NCBI GenBank assembly: GCA_911728435.2
Contig: OU452200.1
Location: forward strand, 25,993,715 to 26,057,714
Direction: 5' to 3'
Source: Apoderus coryli
Taxonomy: Eukaryota > Arthropoda > Insecta > Coleoptera > Attelabidae
DNA: 64,000 nt
Made by a program: the position numbers and the translations under genes. This document shows, in pieces, positions 32,601 to 47,600 of this stretch; positions within the stretch are counted from its first letter, which is position 1, and the number at the start of each line of letters is the position of its first letter. The notes under the pieces are model-generated. The model made no database searches, was not told the DNA's origin, and saw nothing but the letters and a program-made list of their open reading frames with translations.

Positions 32601-35600
32601 ATTAATTCTTAGTGGTTTAATTATTATTAATATATTTATTGTCAAGATTATTTAGATTGATTGTTATTGTTTGTTCAGATGTCAGATGTGAATGATGTGT
32701 TTCAGTGCTGTCATGTAAATGTTCGATCGCTTATGCATAATTTTGAGAGTTTTCATAGACATATTGAAGAGAATCATTACGCTATTGTAGGAGTTTCGGA
32801 GAGCTGGCTTCATGATGGGATTAGTGACGACCAAGTTGGTGTGGCTGATTATGATTTAATCAGACAGGACCGTGGTGCTAGGGGTGGAGGTTGTTGCTGT
32901 ATACGTTAGGAAAAATGTAAGGTATTCTGTTATACTCAGTGAAAGTTCACACACTCTTGAACATATTTGGTTAAAGGTTACGTCGTCTGGAAGGGATTTA
33001 TTGATTGGTAATATATATAGGCCACCCAATAGTAATGTTGAAACTTTCCTGAATTATTTTGAAGAGGTTTTGGCTGGTTTTTTTGCACAGTATGATTTCA
33101 TATTGTGTTTGGGTGATTTTAATATTAATATGCAGCGTATTAATTCCACCACAGTATCCTTGTGCAATATAGCTGAAACTTTTAACCTTAAACAGATCAT
33201 TGACGTGCCCACTCGTGTATCACCTACATCCTGCTCCCTTATTGATATGATATTCTCTAATTGTGATGGCAATGTTGAGGCTGGTGTGAAGGACGTTAAC
33301 GTGGCGGATCATTTGCTGGTGTATTGTGGGCTTGAATTAGAAGCCCCTGTTGAGCAACTTCATAGCTTCACCTACAGAGCACTAACTAGCATTGATTTTG
33401 AGGCATTTACTAGAGATCTGTCAAGTGTTCCGTGGCATGAGATATATTATTTGGGTGATATCAGCGATAAGGTGCAATTTCTGACACGTAACATTCTGAG
33501 AATTTTTGACCGGCATGCGCCATTACGGACTGTAATATGTAAAAAAAAACCGTACTGTCCTTGGATCACAAGTAATGTTAGATACATGCAACGATTGCGA
33601 GGTAGAGCTTTGAAAAAGTAAGAAGAACAAAAAAGCCTGAACACTATAACTACTATAAACAGTTACGTAATTTTACTACTTCTGCGATTAGAGCTGAAAA
33701 AAAAGCATATCTGGAGTTTAGATTTCGCAACTCTAACATGAAAGAGATGTGGGCAGAATTAAAAAAGTTAAATATTCTTGGAACCAAATCCTCAAATATA
33801 CCTGAAAATTTAAGAGATCCGGATCGACTAAATAACTATTTCATCGAGGCAAGCGTGAATAGTCGACCTCCTGAAGTTAACTTGATAAATTTCTATATGA
33901 ACAACAGAATAAATAATCAAGACTTCAGGTTTTCGCTAGTTACGGAGGAGGAGGTCATAAATATTGTGCGACAAATCAAAACCAAGGCTTGTGGACTTGA
34001 TGACATTAATATAGCTCTTATATCTCTGTGTTGTCCTGTGATTATTAAACCTATAGTGAATATCATTAACACATGTATTGAGCAGTGTATTTTTCCAGAT
34101 GAATGGAAATATGCTAAGGTTGTACCTTTGCCTAAGATTGGCTGTCCTTCTGAACTGAGCCATTTGCGTTGTATATCTGTCCTGCCGACACTTTCAAAAA
34201 TTTTAGAAAAAATTATGGAACAACAAATGTCATCATTTTTAATTACAAATGAAATTTTGCCTGCTTTCCAATCGGGCTTTCGGAAAGGCTTTAGCTGCTC
34301 TACGGCATTGTCTCAAGTGACAGATGATATATTTCACGCTTTGGATGGTGGCAGGGCTGTCATTTTGGTTCTGCTTGATTTTAGTAAAGCATTCGATCTA
34401 CTTAATCATGATATCCTTGCTGCTATGTTGAATTATTTTGGTTTCAGCGTAGAGTCAAGAGGTTTGTTGAGATCATTCCTCACGGGTCGTTCTCAGTGTG
34501 TTGTGAGCGATGAGCATATGTCTAGGAAGAGATCTGTTCTATCTGGTGTGCCGCAGGGTAGTGTTCTGGGTCCGATACTTTATAGTCTGTATTCGTCTGT
34601 TTTTGTCAGAGATTTAGAGTTTTGTAAATATCATTTGTATGTAGATGATACACAGATTTATAGTGCCTTTAACCCGTTAGACGCTGCGGTGGCCGTGGAT
34701 CGTATAAATCGGGACCTGAGGAGAATACATGAAATATCGCGTGATCATTTGTTAAAACTAAACACGAATAAAACCGTTTGTATGCTGTTTTGTGGCGATA
34801 ATGTAAGAAATCAAATTCAACAAAATGCCCTTGAATTGGATGGAGACATTTTGGTTTTCCAGGAAGGAGCAAAGAACTTGGGACTTGTTCTGGATCATAA
34901 GATGCGATTCAAGGACCATATAACATCAAAACTTAAAATCGGATATGGAATGTTAAAAAAATTATACCCTCACCGACATTCGTTAAATGTAACCTTGAAG
35001 ATTCGTATGTGTGATGCTCTTGTCTTATCGCACTTAAACTACTGTGACAGCATCTACGGTCCTTGTCTTGATAGTGTGGACAGAGGGAGAGTTCAGAAGT
35101 TGCAGAACTCTTGCTTGCGGTTCATATTTGGCATTCGCAGAAGACATCGCATATCTCACAAACTTAAGGAGGCAGGTTGGCTGAATATGTATAACAGACG
35201 CATTCACCATTCAACATGCTTCTTTTACAAAATAATAAAATATAAAACCCCTCCTTATCTGGTTAATAGAATTGTGTTTAGAACTGATGTGCATAATCTA
35301 AACATCAGACGTAAAAGTCTAATAACAGTCCCTGTTCATAAAAAGGAAATATTTAAAAGATCGTTCTCTTATAATGTCGCCACGCTAGTTAACCGGTTTG
35401 TGATTAAGGATTTCTCTCAGAGTTTGCATGTGTTCAGATCCACGATTAAAAAGATATTGCTTGACAGCGTTTAGGCATTTCATTTGGGCATTTTGTTTGC
35501 ACTGTTTTTAACCCAACACTTTATTTTTGTATACTTATGTGTTTTAATATTGTATTTATTGTGTAGTACTGATTTTTTTTTTGTTATTTTTTATTGTGTA

Positions 35601-38600
35601 TTGTTTCTTGGGCTTCAACAGCACTCAACCTAGTTGAGAGGCTGAGATTTCACGCCCTTTAGTTCTAATGGTTGTAATAATACATTTTTTTGTACAAATT
35701 TATGTAATACCTTTTAGAACTAATAAACATATATTATTATTATTATTATTATTATATGCCAAAAATTATCTCAATTTAAGCGCTCTCATGGAGAATGCAT
35801 ACAGACACACAGCCAGACAGACTTTCATCTTTAAATGGTCTTAGTCGTCTCAAGGGACTTCAAAATGGTTATGTCCGACTTTATCTTTTTTTTAGCGCGT
35901 TCACAATACTTTCCCTGGGGCAGGAAAATAAAATGTCTTAAAATAATAAATTCCAGACATGAATCAAGCTCTACTTACTATCATATCTGATATACCACCA
36001 TCAGTCGATCTGGTTGGATGCAAGATTCTTCAGAGCAGTTTGTGTTTATATTTGTTTTGTTTGTATGTGAGACCGGGCTCAAGTGTGCAAGACTATGATG
36101 ATCTCTTTGAGTATTTTGAGTCGTTAATCTATCTCTCATGATTGTTGGTGATTTTAATATCCCTCAGGGAGCTGACACTAATTTGATTACCTCGCAATCT
36201 GCATCTTGATTTTATGACACTACTCAATCTTGATCAATATAATGGTATTGCTAACATTAATAATAGAGTCTTGGATCTGGTCCTGTCTACCTTTTCATGC
36301 GAGGTTATATCCTCTCCGGAATCATTGGTTCATGAGGATTTGCACCACCCCAGTTTGAATATTAGTTTTTCTCTTGAAACCAATCATCACAAAAATTTTA
36401 CTTTGAAGCCACAAGCCAAAAAATATAACTTTCGTAAAGTAAATTTTAATCAACTATATGATCAGTTACTTTTAACTAATTGGGATTTTTTAGTTGACAT
36501 TTGTGGATGTTAATGTTGCTGTGTCTCGTTTTAACCAAGTTTTGGTAACTATATTTGATCTGTGTGTACCCGTACTGCCAGTCACTGGTAAGCGAACCTC
36601 ATATCCTGCATGGTATCCGCGCGACCTGATTCGGGATATTAAGCAGAAATCTAAATACTTTCATAAATGGAAGAAAACTGGCCTTATTTACTACTTGGAC
36701 AATTTTAAACTATTAAGACAAACTGTTAAGAGTAAGATGAATATCGCCTATAATTATAACCTAGTTCAAATTCAAACCTCCATACGAAGTGAACCTAAGC
36801 AACTGTGGAAATTCGTGCAAGATAAAAAACGCACATCTCGTATACCGGGTCTTATGTACGATGCTACGGACGCGGAAACATCCAACCCTCAGAGTATTGT
36901 GGATGCCTTCGCCGATTTTTTTAAAAGTGTCTTCGTACCGCATGGGACACATGGTCCTGTTGGCGCTAGCATGGGCGATGGTGCCATCCTTGTGGACGCC
37001 TTTGAGATGGGGGATGTACTCGGAGTTCTGAGGGGGCTCAAGCCCAAAATGACTTCGGGCTGTGATGGTGTTCCTGCGTTTATCCTGAGGGACTGTGCTG
37101 GTGTTCTGGCTGCAACCCTGCTTACTATTTTCAACAAAATTATTACATCCAGTAGGTTTCCTTCCTCCTGGAAACTTGCTCGAATATGTCCTGTTCATAA
37201 GGCGGGTCCAATTGATAGAGTAACAAATTATCGCCCGATATCTATTCTGTCCAACTTCTCAAAGGTCCTCGAATCAATTCTTCATGATAAAATATTTCAA
37301 CAAATAAAAAATCGGATTATTTTGGAACAACATGGATTTTTTCATAGGCGATCTACTACGACAAATCTAGTTGAATTCCTACAGGCGGCAATTCCTGCTG
37401 TTGGTTTGGGCAAACAGGTCGATGTTGTATATACAGATTTTTCGAAGGCTTTTGACAAGCTTAACCACAACATAATAAAAAATAAAATGAACGGGATTGG
37501 GTTCCATGAGAGCCTAATAACTCTCTTTGACTCATATTTATCAAATAGACGCCAGTTTGTTGAGTATGGTGGCTTTAGATCTCCTGAGTTCGTGGTCACT
37601 AGCGGTGCTCCACAGGGAAGTAACCTGGCTCCACTGATTTTTGTGTACATTAACGACATCGTTCACGAGTCAATGTCTCTTATTCGCGGATGATTTGAAG
37701 GTATTTCGGACTATCTCAGAACCTTCCGATTGTAACGCTCTACAGAGCAAAAACAGAATGTTTTGGCGGAATGGTGTGTGGAAAACAATCTGCCACAGAA
37801 TATCAGCAAATGCAAATGTTAATCAATGTCTAAATGCCGTAGTCCACATGAATTCGATTATCGGATATACGGTGCTTCCTTAACTAGATTTGTGATTACC
37901 AGGGATCTTGGGATCACAGTGGATTCTGATCTATCGTTCAATGATCATATAACGGATATATGTGGCTGTGCTCTGCGTAGTTTGGGGTTTATACTGAGAG
38001 TTACTTCGGGATTTGAGAACATCGATTGTCTTATCACCCTTTACTATGCACTAGTTAGAAGCAAGCTTGAATATGCCTCAATTGTATGGTCTCCTATATA
38101 CCAGACCCATATTCTAAAACTTGAGAAAATACAACGCAAATTTTTAAAGCATCTTTGTTATAGAATTGATGGTCATTTTCCTTCACGAGGTATCGAACAT
38201 AGACAGCTGCTCGACAGATTTAATGTCGATTCAACTATTTTTATTTAAACTGATCAATTCTCTGAATAACTGCCCCCGACTTCTTTCGCAATTAAATTTT
38301 AACGCCCCTCAATACCATTCCCGCATTTCAACCACCCCGATTTCGCCACAATTATGAAGGGAAAACACCACTGACAAGGGCTTGCCCGCTATGTAACGGT
38401 TGGTTCTTAAATAGAGATGTAAATTATTTCGGCGGAAGTGTTTCCTCCTTTAAGCGGGAACTGGGAGAGTATTTAAGGTCAGTCCATTTGTAGATGTTTT
38501 TCTGTATCATTGCTGTTGATGACGGTTCTAATCTTTCACGTGTATTTAATTTAATTTATAATAATTAATTTATACCTTTGTCATATATATTTTTTTGTAT

Positions 38601-41600
38601 TTTTGTGTTTTTTTTTATATTTCTGGATAATTTATGCATAATATGTTTTGCCTGTTAGACATAATAAAGGTTATTATCTACTTGAATATATTTGCACATT
38701 AGTGAAATTGTTTTCAGTTTTCAATTTCTTAATGATGTTTAATACAATTTTTCCATATAAGTATCCGTGTCATTTAAATCATCAAAAATTGATTTAATAT
38801 TTCCCAAAAACAGTCGAAACCAAAGTAATTTAATTAGTTTTAATTCTCTAATGAGTTTGTGACACTGTTAAAGAAACGCGCATCCAAATTTAAAAAGTGT
38901 TTTGGTGAAGTGGTAAAACGTGTCTTCTACCTTTATGTGAAGTTGGATTTACTGTTAATAAGCTTACTAGAATAGACCTTAACACCTCTGTAACTGTGTT
39001 TCAAATGACTGACCATTTTCCCGTAATTTAGGAATTGATCTTTTCAAAATTAGTGGTAACGAAATTTTGCCCTACCATTTTTTTTTTGTGAAGCTGAGTT
39101 AATGACTATTTTGTAGTGGTTTAGTATAAAAATATTGTTGTTTCCTTTTATTTCTTTACATTTACACAGCAATAATAAAAATAGCATAGCTTCCCTAGCA
39201 TAAAACAGGATCAAAATATTAATAATAGTTATTCGAAACGTCCACCGTCCATTTCCAAACATTCTGATATTCTTTTTTGAAAATCACTGCTAGCGGTGGA
39301 CGACATTATTTGCGGAGTAACAGTTTCAAAAACTATTAAATTTAGGAGCATATGTCATGGAATCGAATATTCATATATTCTATTATGGTTTATTTTGTAA
39401 TTTACTAAATTTCTCTGCGATTTATCGCTGTATTAATCGATTATTATTTATAAATTTCAGGAAAAGATGTACTGGATAGCGTGAAATTAGATACTTCGAC
39501 TAGGGATGACAGACATGCGGTTGAAATACATCAAGCAACCAGTAGAACATCAGTTTATACTACTAGTGCCAAGGTAAAGTATTTTAAAAGGTTTATGGGG
39601 TCAATATTCATTAAAAAGCATGCTTATAAGACAAGACAACAATATTTGTTGGGAACACCTAAGAGTAGCTTTTGTAAATTTCTAAAATACGATATGTCTA
39701 TTGTCATCTTCAATAAGGCTAGATTAAAATGAAAACGTTTTCGAATTCGATTCACAATTAGTACTATTGCCAAGCGAGTGCTTTCATCGGTTCGTTTTCA
39801 CGTTTACATGTAGGTATACTCGAGATTATTACGGAAGACGAAGTGTGGAATAAAACCATAAACACAGAGTAGATCAGCTAAGAGTAGCTTCTTACATTGT
39901 CTTGCACATTAAACGACCTATTGGGTTGAACAATTTATATGATAGGTAACAACAAATCTATCATATAAATTGTTCAACCCCATAGGTAGGGATTACTACG
40001 TCGTGTAAGGTGCTAGACAATGTAAGAAGCTACTCTTAGATGATTAAAGTAAATTAATTAAAATCACATTTTAATCAGTATGACTTTTAAAAAAAATGAT
40101 GATTAATTTTAAAAAAAGTTTTAACATTTTTTCATAAAAAAAATAAGCCCCACACGCATTTTTATATGTGTTTTTTATTATTTTATTATAATAGTCGAAA
40201 AGAACAGCTGGATAATATAAAAATAAAAAAAAATAAATCAAAAATAATTTAATGGCATAGCTTTTCCTACACAAGGGATTTTGTTTCATTGAGTAGAACC
40301 AGACCGAAACTATGCCATTAAATTATTCTTCATTTATTATATTTACGGACTTTAAATTCTTCTAATCATAAAAAAAATCTTTTTAATACAAAAAAATCCC
40401 GATGGCAGCCAGTCGGAAAAGTAGATTTTTGATTTATGTATTTTTTATTTATACTTAATCTACCACTGACACCCACTATTAATAAACAAATAATGGAATA
40501 TTCTGACATTCGCCAAATATAACCAAAGTGTCATATTGACAGTTATTTTAACTGAAATACCCATTATACTATAATACATACGTAAGTACGGTCTTATTGT
40601 TATTTCACAGGTGTTTATTTGTCAAAATAATTACATTTATAGCGGGTGATGATATTTTTTTTATTTTTTGTTACTTTATATTGACTTACATTTACTTAAA
40701 TATGCCAGCGATGAAAAAACTCTCCAAATAAATATTGTAGAGATTTAAGTGCTCTATCATTTGATATGTAACATCGGTATTTTCTATTAACAACGAAAAA
40801 AATATGATTTTTTTAAAACTTTGACAGGCCGCCATTCTGAAATTAGCTCTCCGATTTCAATCGCCAACGAACTCACGCGATTCCATGACCTAGCCGATTT
40901 TTTAACCAAATTTTGTTTCGATTGGTCAAAAAATGCGGCCTAGAGCGTGACGCAAAGTTTCTATATCCCATATATATATATATATATATAGATATATAAA
41001 CTTTTGAATTGAGGTCATTTTTAGGATCCAGGGGTCATAAAATGAAGTACTGCATAAAATTTTTTCAAAATTTCGGTTGTGTCGATCTCCTGAATAGTTA
41101 GATTTTTTTTAAAAATCTACTAAAAATCGGATCGTTGTGTCGCCCCAAAACTTTCCCGACAAGATATAATATAATCAAAAATATATGAGCTGCGTAACGA
41201 AACAGAATTTTAATAATAATTTTTATTACTATAATTGTATTATTTTAATTACTTCCAATAAACTAACGTAACAAACTAACTACTTTATTCAAAAATTAGA
41301 AAAAAAATATTGCCAGAGCTGGAAGTCGAACCCATAACCTTGGGCATGCGAAGCGCACGCTTTCTCAATGACGCCAAAAACCTTTATCAAATTACTTTAT
41401 GATATTCTAATAAGGCTTATCGGCTCATTATGTATATTGGACCATCCAAGGACATGCAAACAGATTGTCTAAAACTGCAATTTGTTGCGTAAACGGCTTT
41501 GACTATTTGTCTGTCCAATTATTTCTTCTTATATTGTCCAGTTTGCAAAACGAAAGACTCCAAACGACCGCTACTGCCACTATTTTCAGTATTTTGACGT

Positions 41601-44600
41601 TCACTTAAACTTCCCTTTTCCCAGTCCTCGCTTCTCTGTTTCTTTGCCAACTCGATAATTTGACTCTGGCTAGTTCCAGGCTGTCACTGACAATCACTAT
41701 GAAAAGTTTCAAGATCAAGACCACTGCTGGTGCTGATATCATTAGTTTTAATTTTGTAGGTTTCATTCAACTTATTAAGGATGAACTGCCGGGGGAATAG
41801 AGATCGTCTATAGATTTGATGCCGGCGGATTCTTCAACGTATGGCTGTGAGTCTTGGACTACTTATCGGCTGTATTAAAAAAGTACCATGTCTTAGAACA
41901 GTTCTTGGAATTAAATGGCAGGACCGACGAACGGAAGGAAGCTGAAACAACAAGCATTGAGGCGATGATTATCAGGCGCCAGCTGCAATGGACTGGCGAT
42001 ATAATCCGCATGCCAAAGATCTATCACATATATCACAGCTAAAGGTCGGTTCACGAAATCAGGGAGGGCAGCAAAAGAGGTACAAGGATGTTCTTAAGAC
42101 CAACATGAAGAAGTGTGGCTTAAATGTGGGGCCATCAAGTTTTTGAAGAGCAGCGTGGACGACATGAGGATGCGAAGATACAGCATCGAAAGGAGAGGAA
42201 CGCATCGATGGGGCAGCGAACCTACAACAGCCGGTAATTGGTGGAGATTGGGTGTGTCAGTTTTGTGACAAAATTTGTGGCTCTAGGATCGGCCTCTTTA
42301 GCCATCTTAGGGTTCACAACAGAGTTGGAGTAATTCATACTCGTTAGCGAGTGAATGTTGTTGATTGTTTAAACATACACTCATGCTAAATTACTCTATT
42401 CGATATACTTATGTGTCAATAGATCTCAGTCGACCTATATCGATATCTCCTTGGCATAAGAATGTTGGCTGAGGCTTACAGTGTACAAGGTTTTATTATA
42501 GCTATATTGTTCCTTACTAATGAAAACATATGTCTGACTACAATAGATGAAGCTCTAATAATAAAACTACACGCATCTAAGTCCCGGCTCACCGAATCTT
42601 TCAGGTCCAAAGTCTCTTCTGACCGAAGGTCATTTGCTTTAGTATTATAAATGTTTCGTACGCTTGAAAAAAGTGGGTCCTGTAGAGTTAACTTTTAGAT
42701 CCATTTGCACAGTAAGCTAGTTGTCGGTGGTGATTTTCAGATCTATGAATCTAGGTTCATTGGGAATGAATATGACTCAGGCAAAGCTGGCAAGTTAAGC
42801 TAGTTTTCTGTAATTTACTAAGGCTGTCAATAAAAGTTTAGTACATTTAATGGCTGTATATGTAGTATTTTCAATTACACATTTGTAATAAACTAATAAT
42901 TACTTCGCGAAATAGTTTATGGCTGTTACTAATAAACAGAAACATAGTTTATATATTTCAAATTCCTAAAAAGGTCAAAATAATAATTAAATAATAAATA
43001 TACTTAAGATTGAGTTTTAGATCTATGTGTAAACTATACTAACTGTACAGTGTTTTGCATGAATCCTAATCACGAAGGTATATCCTGCATCAACACAGCA
43101 TTCTCGAGCATAAGAGACGGGGGTTCCCTCACATCGCTGAAGTGACCATTGCCTTCCTTGAATTTCTCCTACGATGAAAACATCAGTATTCTTGAATGTA
43201 ATAGAAAGGATGTCATCATGGAATAAACTGAGAAGCGTTGTCAACTCGTTTTATACCAAAAGCCATTACTTTCTCGTGTAAAACGAAGAATATTTTTTAG
43301 ACATAAACAACATAACCTTGTTTATAGATTATTTCATGCACTTGTAGAAGGCGTTAGATGTTTATGTGCTTTTCTAAAGGATTACCCTCTAAAGTAGGGA
43401 TCTCAGCCAGATTTCCTTTGCTGTGGACTTCTATTGATTTTTTTCTTCTAGTACACACACCCTTCGAGTAAAGCTGTTAGCTAATCTGGCCGAATAACCT
43501 AGAAATTAAGGTCATATAATTAGAATAATTAGAAGAAGAATAATCTTCCAAAGTTTGTACAGTCGTCACCAAAAAATTCATTCATTTACTGAAATGAAAA
43601 TGACAGGAAATTGAGTTGTATATAGAGCTTAATATTTTGACATCATCCAACGACCAAAATACAGGTTTGAGACAACCTGTATATTTCAGCTAAATACATT
43701 AAATATTTTATTATAATTAAATTATTTAAGTGGGCCCATTATATAATTTAGAAAAGAAACAGCTTAGGTCATCTTTTTACCTCATTTATTTATTATATGA
43801 TGTAAAATGGAAAATTCCGTGAAATAACTGTAATAAACTTGTGAAAGTCCATTATTCAGGAAACTATTAAAGTTTTCCGGTAATTGCTTTACAAACATGA
43901 TTAAACATCATAAATTAATTTTAAAAGCAAATTACTTATTCAGAATCAAAATTTTACATAATAAGTTAGCAAAAACTATTTGTGCATTATGTTATCAAAG
44001 TAATAAAAAAATATGTGTGTTAGTAGCAAATTGTGTAGCTATAATTTACGAATTACGTGAATTTCGATTATTACTATTATTATGACCTGCTAAGTTTATC
44101 ATAATTTTCCCACATGCACAGTTCGCTATCTTAATTGTTCTTTTATGAAATAATAATAAAAAAACTGTTTAACGCTGCGTAATAATGTATATCTAAAATT
44201 GCTAAGCAATGAAATAAGTTTTTTTTATTCTTTTCTTTTCTTGGGATTTAAGGTTCTTATAAGCGATTTTTTTTTTTCCTTTTGAAATATGTTTATTTCA
44301 TGTCAATGTACAACGTTTCGGCTTATTCGCCTTCCTCAGGTACATCTCCTTTATTTACTTGTAGTGTGCTCATCATGATGTTGTTCGATGGATCTGAAGA
44401 TAGATGCCGACATATTTTCACCCATGTCATATGTATTTTAGTACCTAATGTATTTTTCTTGAACCTTGTTACAGTTTTTTTTATTCTTTTCTTTTCTTGG
44501 GATTTAAGGTTCTTAAAGGCGAATTTGTTTTTCCTTTTGAAATATGTTTATTTCGTGTCAATGTACAACGTTTCGGCTTATTCGCCTTCCGCAGGTACAT

Positions 44601-47600
44601 CTCCTTTATTTACTTGTAGTGTGCTCATCATGATGTTGTTCGATGGATCTGAAGATAGATGCGACATATTTTCACCCATGCCATATCGCTTATAAGAACC
44701 TTAAATCCCAAGAAAAGAAAAGTATAAAAAAAACTGTAACAAGGTTCAAGAAAAATACATTACTAAAATACAATGAAATAAGGTATTATTATGTGCTTGA
44801 AATGAAAGTCAACCTCCACGAAACAAATTTAATAGATTTCTCTAAAAATTTCCCGTCAACCAAACATGTTTCGGAGCACCGGGCTCATCATCAGTGGTTA
44901 GTAAAAATTTCAAAAAGCTATTTCATCGTTGTTATGTATTTAATGATTAAGAAATTAATACAGAGAAATTTAGTGTTTAGCAGGCGATATGTTATCCTTC
45001 ACGTAGGGGATGTAGTAACAAGTAATTTATTTCCCTAAATCTATATTTTTTCATATTTGCTTACGTAAATTTTTTCATCTCATTTATCGAGCAATACTTA
45101 TATTTGATGTATTAAAATATTTATTTCTTGATATTTCAGAGTAGTGAAGGTCTTCCAACTACTGTAGAATGTCCGCTTTGTTTAGCAGAATTATGCCCGG
45201 AAGACTTTTGTGAGCTGGCTGCTTGTGGTCATAGAGCCTGCCTATCATGTCTGCAACAGTACTTGCGGGTGGAGATTACAGAGTCAAGAGTGAAGATCTC
45301 ATGTCCAGAATGTTTTGAGCTTATGCATCCTACTGGTAGTTATTTTTATGCAATAAACTTTTAGATTTTAATATTATATTAAAAAATTTTATACAGCGTG
45401 TTCCGTACTCAAACGGACATAAGGTATCCATAGATTGGGGACACTGAACTGGTTCTAAAAATGCCATGTTTTATATTAATAAAAAAGATACAGGGTGTTT
45501 TCGCATTTTTTTCCATTTATTTTACTTTAATAAAAAAAAGCATTTTTTTCCAGTTATTTCTTAATGTTATCAAAAAGATCTGTGATATTTTGCAATTTTT
45601 ATTATGTCACACAAAACTTTTGCTCAAGTTTTCAATTACATAAGAAATCAAGGCCGAGTTCCTACAGCAAATTTAAATGAAAGGTATGAAAGACGTAATT
45701 TACGAGAAGAAGCTAATATTTTAAATATTGTTCAGAATAATCCAACATGTATTAGTGTTAAATAAATTAGCAATACATTATTGAATGTGTTACTACCACT
45801 GTATGTAGAATAATTTAAAAAAATAGAACAATTAAAATAACATCGTTTACACCCTTTCCATGTTCAGGAAGTTCAAAAAGTAGAGGAAAGCGATCATATT
45901 CGTAGAATTACCTTTATTAGATGAGTGATCCAAAATTCACGTATTATAAATGTTTATTTACTGATGACGCACAGTTCACGTGGGATGGTGTTTTTAATCT
46001 GAGGAATACACATATTTGGTCCAAAGAAATTCTCAGTCGAAATTCTTAGTAAATGTTTGTGGTATCTACAATAATAAGTTCATTGTACAAACTGATGAAG
46101 GTTGCTTAAAGAAGAAAATGTTGATATTGTGGGGATGTATTTTCAGCACGATGCTGCATCGCTTCATTACCGGCTCATTGTTAGAAGTTTCCGATAGAGG
46201 AAAACTTTTAAAATTCTTGGATTGGTCGAGGTGGTTCTTATAATTGGCCTGCAATGTCACCTGATTTTTATCCTGTTGACTACTATCTCTGGGGACATTT
46301 AAAATCAAACGTATATTCTGTGGAAATAAACACTATGGCACAACTTATAGAAAGAATTTTCGACGCATGTCTTGAAATGAAAACTTATCCAGAGGCAATT
46401 AGACGCTCGGTAAGACATATTCTAAAAAGAGCAAGAAAATGTATTCAGCAAAATGGTGGACATTTTGAACTATTGTGTGTTAATTTGTTATTTTTGCGAT
46501 TTTATTTTTATTTAGCTTAGGTACTTTGGTACTTACACAAATATTACTTTTTTTCTTAGTTTGCTTATTTCTTTTAAAAAAGAAAATCAATTTATTTTGT
46601 TAGTTTAATGTTAAGTATACATTATAATTTATGTGGACATAATAAAAATTGGAAAATATCACTTAGGTCTTTTGATAACGTTAATAATAAATAATAATTA
46701 TTGTAGTTCTTAGCCTTGAATATACTCGTACATATAGATTTCTTTCAATTCGATTGAAAGTATGGCAAATTGCAAATATGGTGAAATTACAAATATGTCA
46801 CTGGAAAATTGGCAGCATACGAATCTGGGACCTAAAATAAAGGCTACCAGAGAGAGCTCGCAATACGCAAAGACAGTGATAAATTGTAGTGAAATTAAAT
46901 GGGCCTTGAGAACATTTAAACCATATAAATCGCCGGGAATTGACGGCATTTACCCAAAAATGCTGCAGGAGGGAGGGGACTCCCTGATTAGCAGCCTGTG
47001 TATGGTATTCCGGGGCAGTCTGGCACTGGGATATCTGCCAAAAAGTTGGCAGATAAGCAGAGTACCATTTATACCCAAACCTGGGAAATCCGGACAGGAA
47101 GGGGCAAAGGCTATGCGACCAATACGTCTAACGTCTTTCTTGCTAAAGACGCTGGAATTCAATCCTAGACGCACTGAGGCAACGGGGCCTCAATGCGACC
47201 TGTTGCAGGTGGATAAACTGTATGCTTAAAGGAAGACTGGTATGTACCTCAGTAATGGGGAATACAATAATAGCAAAGCCAGTACGAGGGTGCCCGCAGG
47301 GGGGAGTACTGTCTCCTCTGATGTGGAACCTTGTTATAGACGACTTGCTAGAGTTCTGGACAATGAAGGATTTGGGGTTCTGGGCTTTGCAGACGACCTA
47401 GTCATACATGTCCAGGGAAAGTTTAATAGCATAGTAAGGGAACGTATGCAACGGGCCCTTGACATAGGAACAAGCTGGACTTTGGAACAGGGTCCGTCAA
47501 AGTCAGCAATGATCGTGTTCACCACGAGGAAGAAAACAGAGGGACTAGAACCACTGTACCTTCAAGGTGAAATCGTAAAAATGTCCGGAGAGGTAAAGTA

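Larger units (their letters stand above)
31440..35757 (+). mobile_element. Full-length but inactivated CR1/Jockey-like LINE
   Basis: Two-ORF non-LTR element on the + strand, ending in an ATT microsatellite at 35732-35755. ORF1 has one internal stop. ORF2 has two frameshifts. The order ORF1 (coiled coil, RNA-binding), endonuclease, reverse transcriptase, ATT tail is the same as in the - strand element at 10.3-14.4 kb, but the proteins are only distantly similar. The 5' boundary is approximate. Confidence 0.85.
44221..44765. mobile_element. Two tandem 256-bp units with hammerhead motif plus an inverted end
   Basis: The unit starting TTATTCTTTTCTTTTCTTGG occurs at 44225 and 44481, 256 bp apart. 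Each holds, on the - strand, a hammerhead motif at the same place. A third, inverted partial copy (44690-44765) holds the unit end but no ribozyme. Tandem units each with one hammerhead are the arrangement expected for Penelope-like terminal repeats or for ribozyme-bearing satellites. Confidence 0.75.

Noticed and set aside
36761..37198. 145-codon open frame on the - strand
   Set aside because: Lies opposite the LINE reverse transcriptase reading; antisense shadow.
41316..41390. Functional tRNA gene
   Set aside because: The acceptor stem does not pair and the D arm is irregular.
43023..43244. 73-codon open frame on the - strand with several Cys
   Set aside because: Cysteine spacing fits no zinc finger, and no splice or start context supports it.
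45971..45990. CTGATGA on the + strand as a ribozyme core
   Set aside because: It is part of the transposase codons for TDDAQF; no GAAA and no pairing stems.
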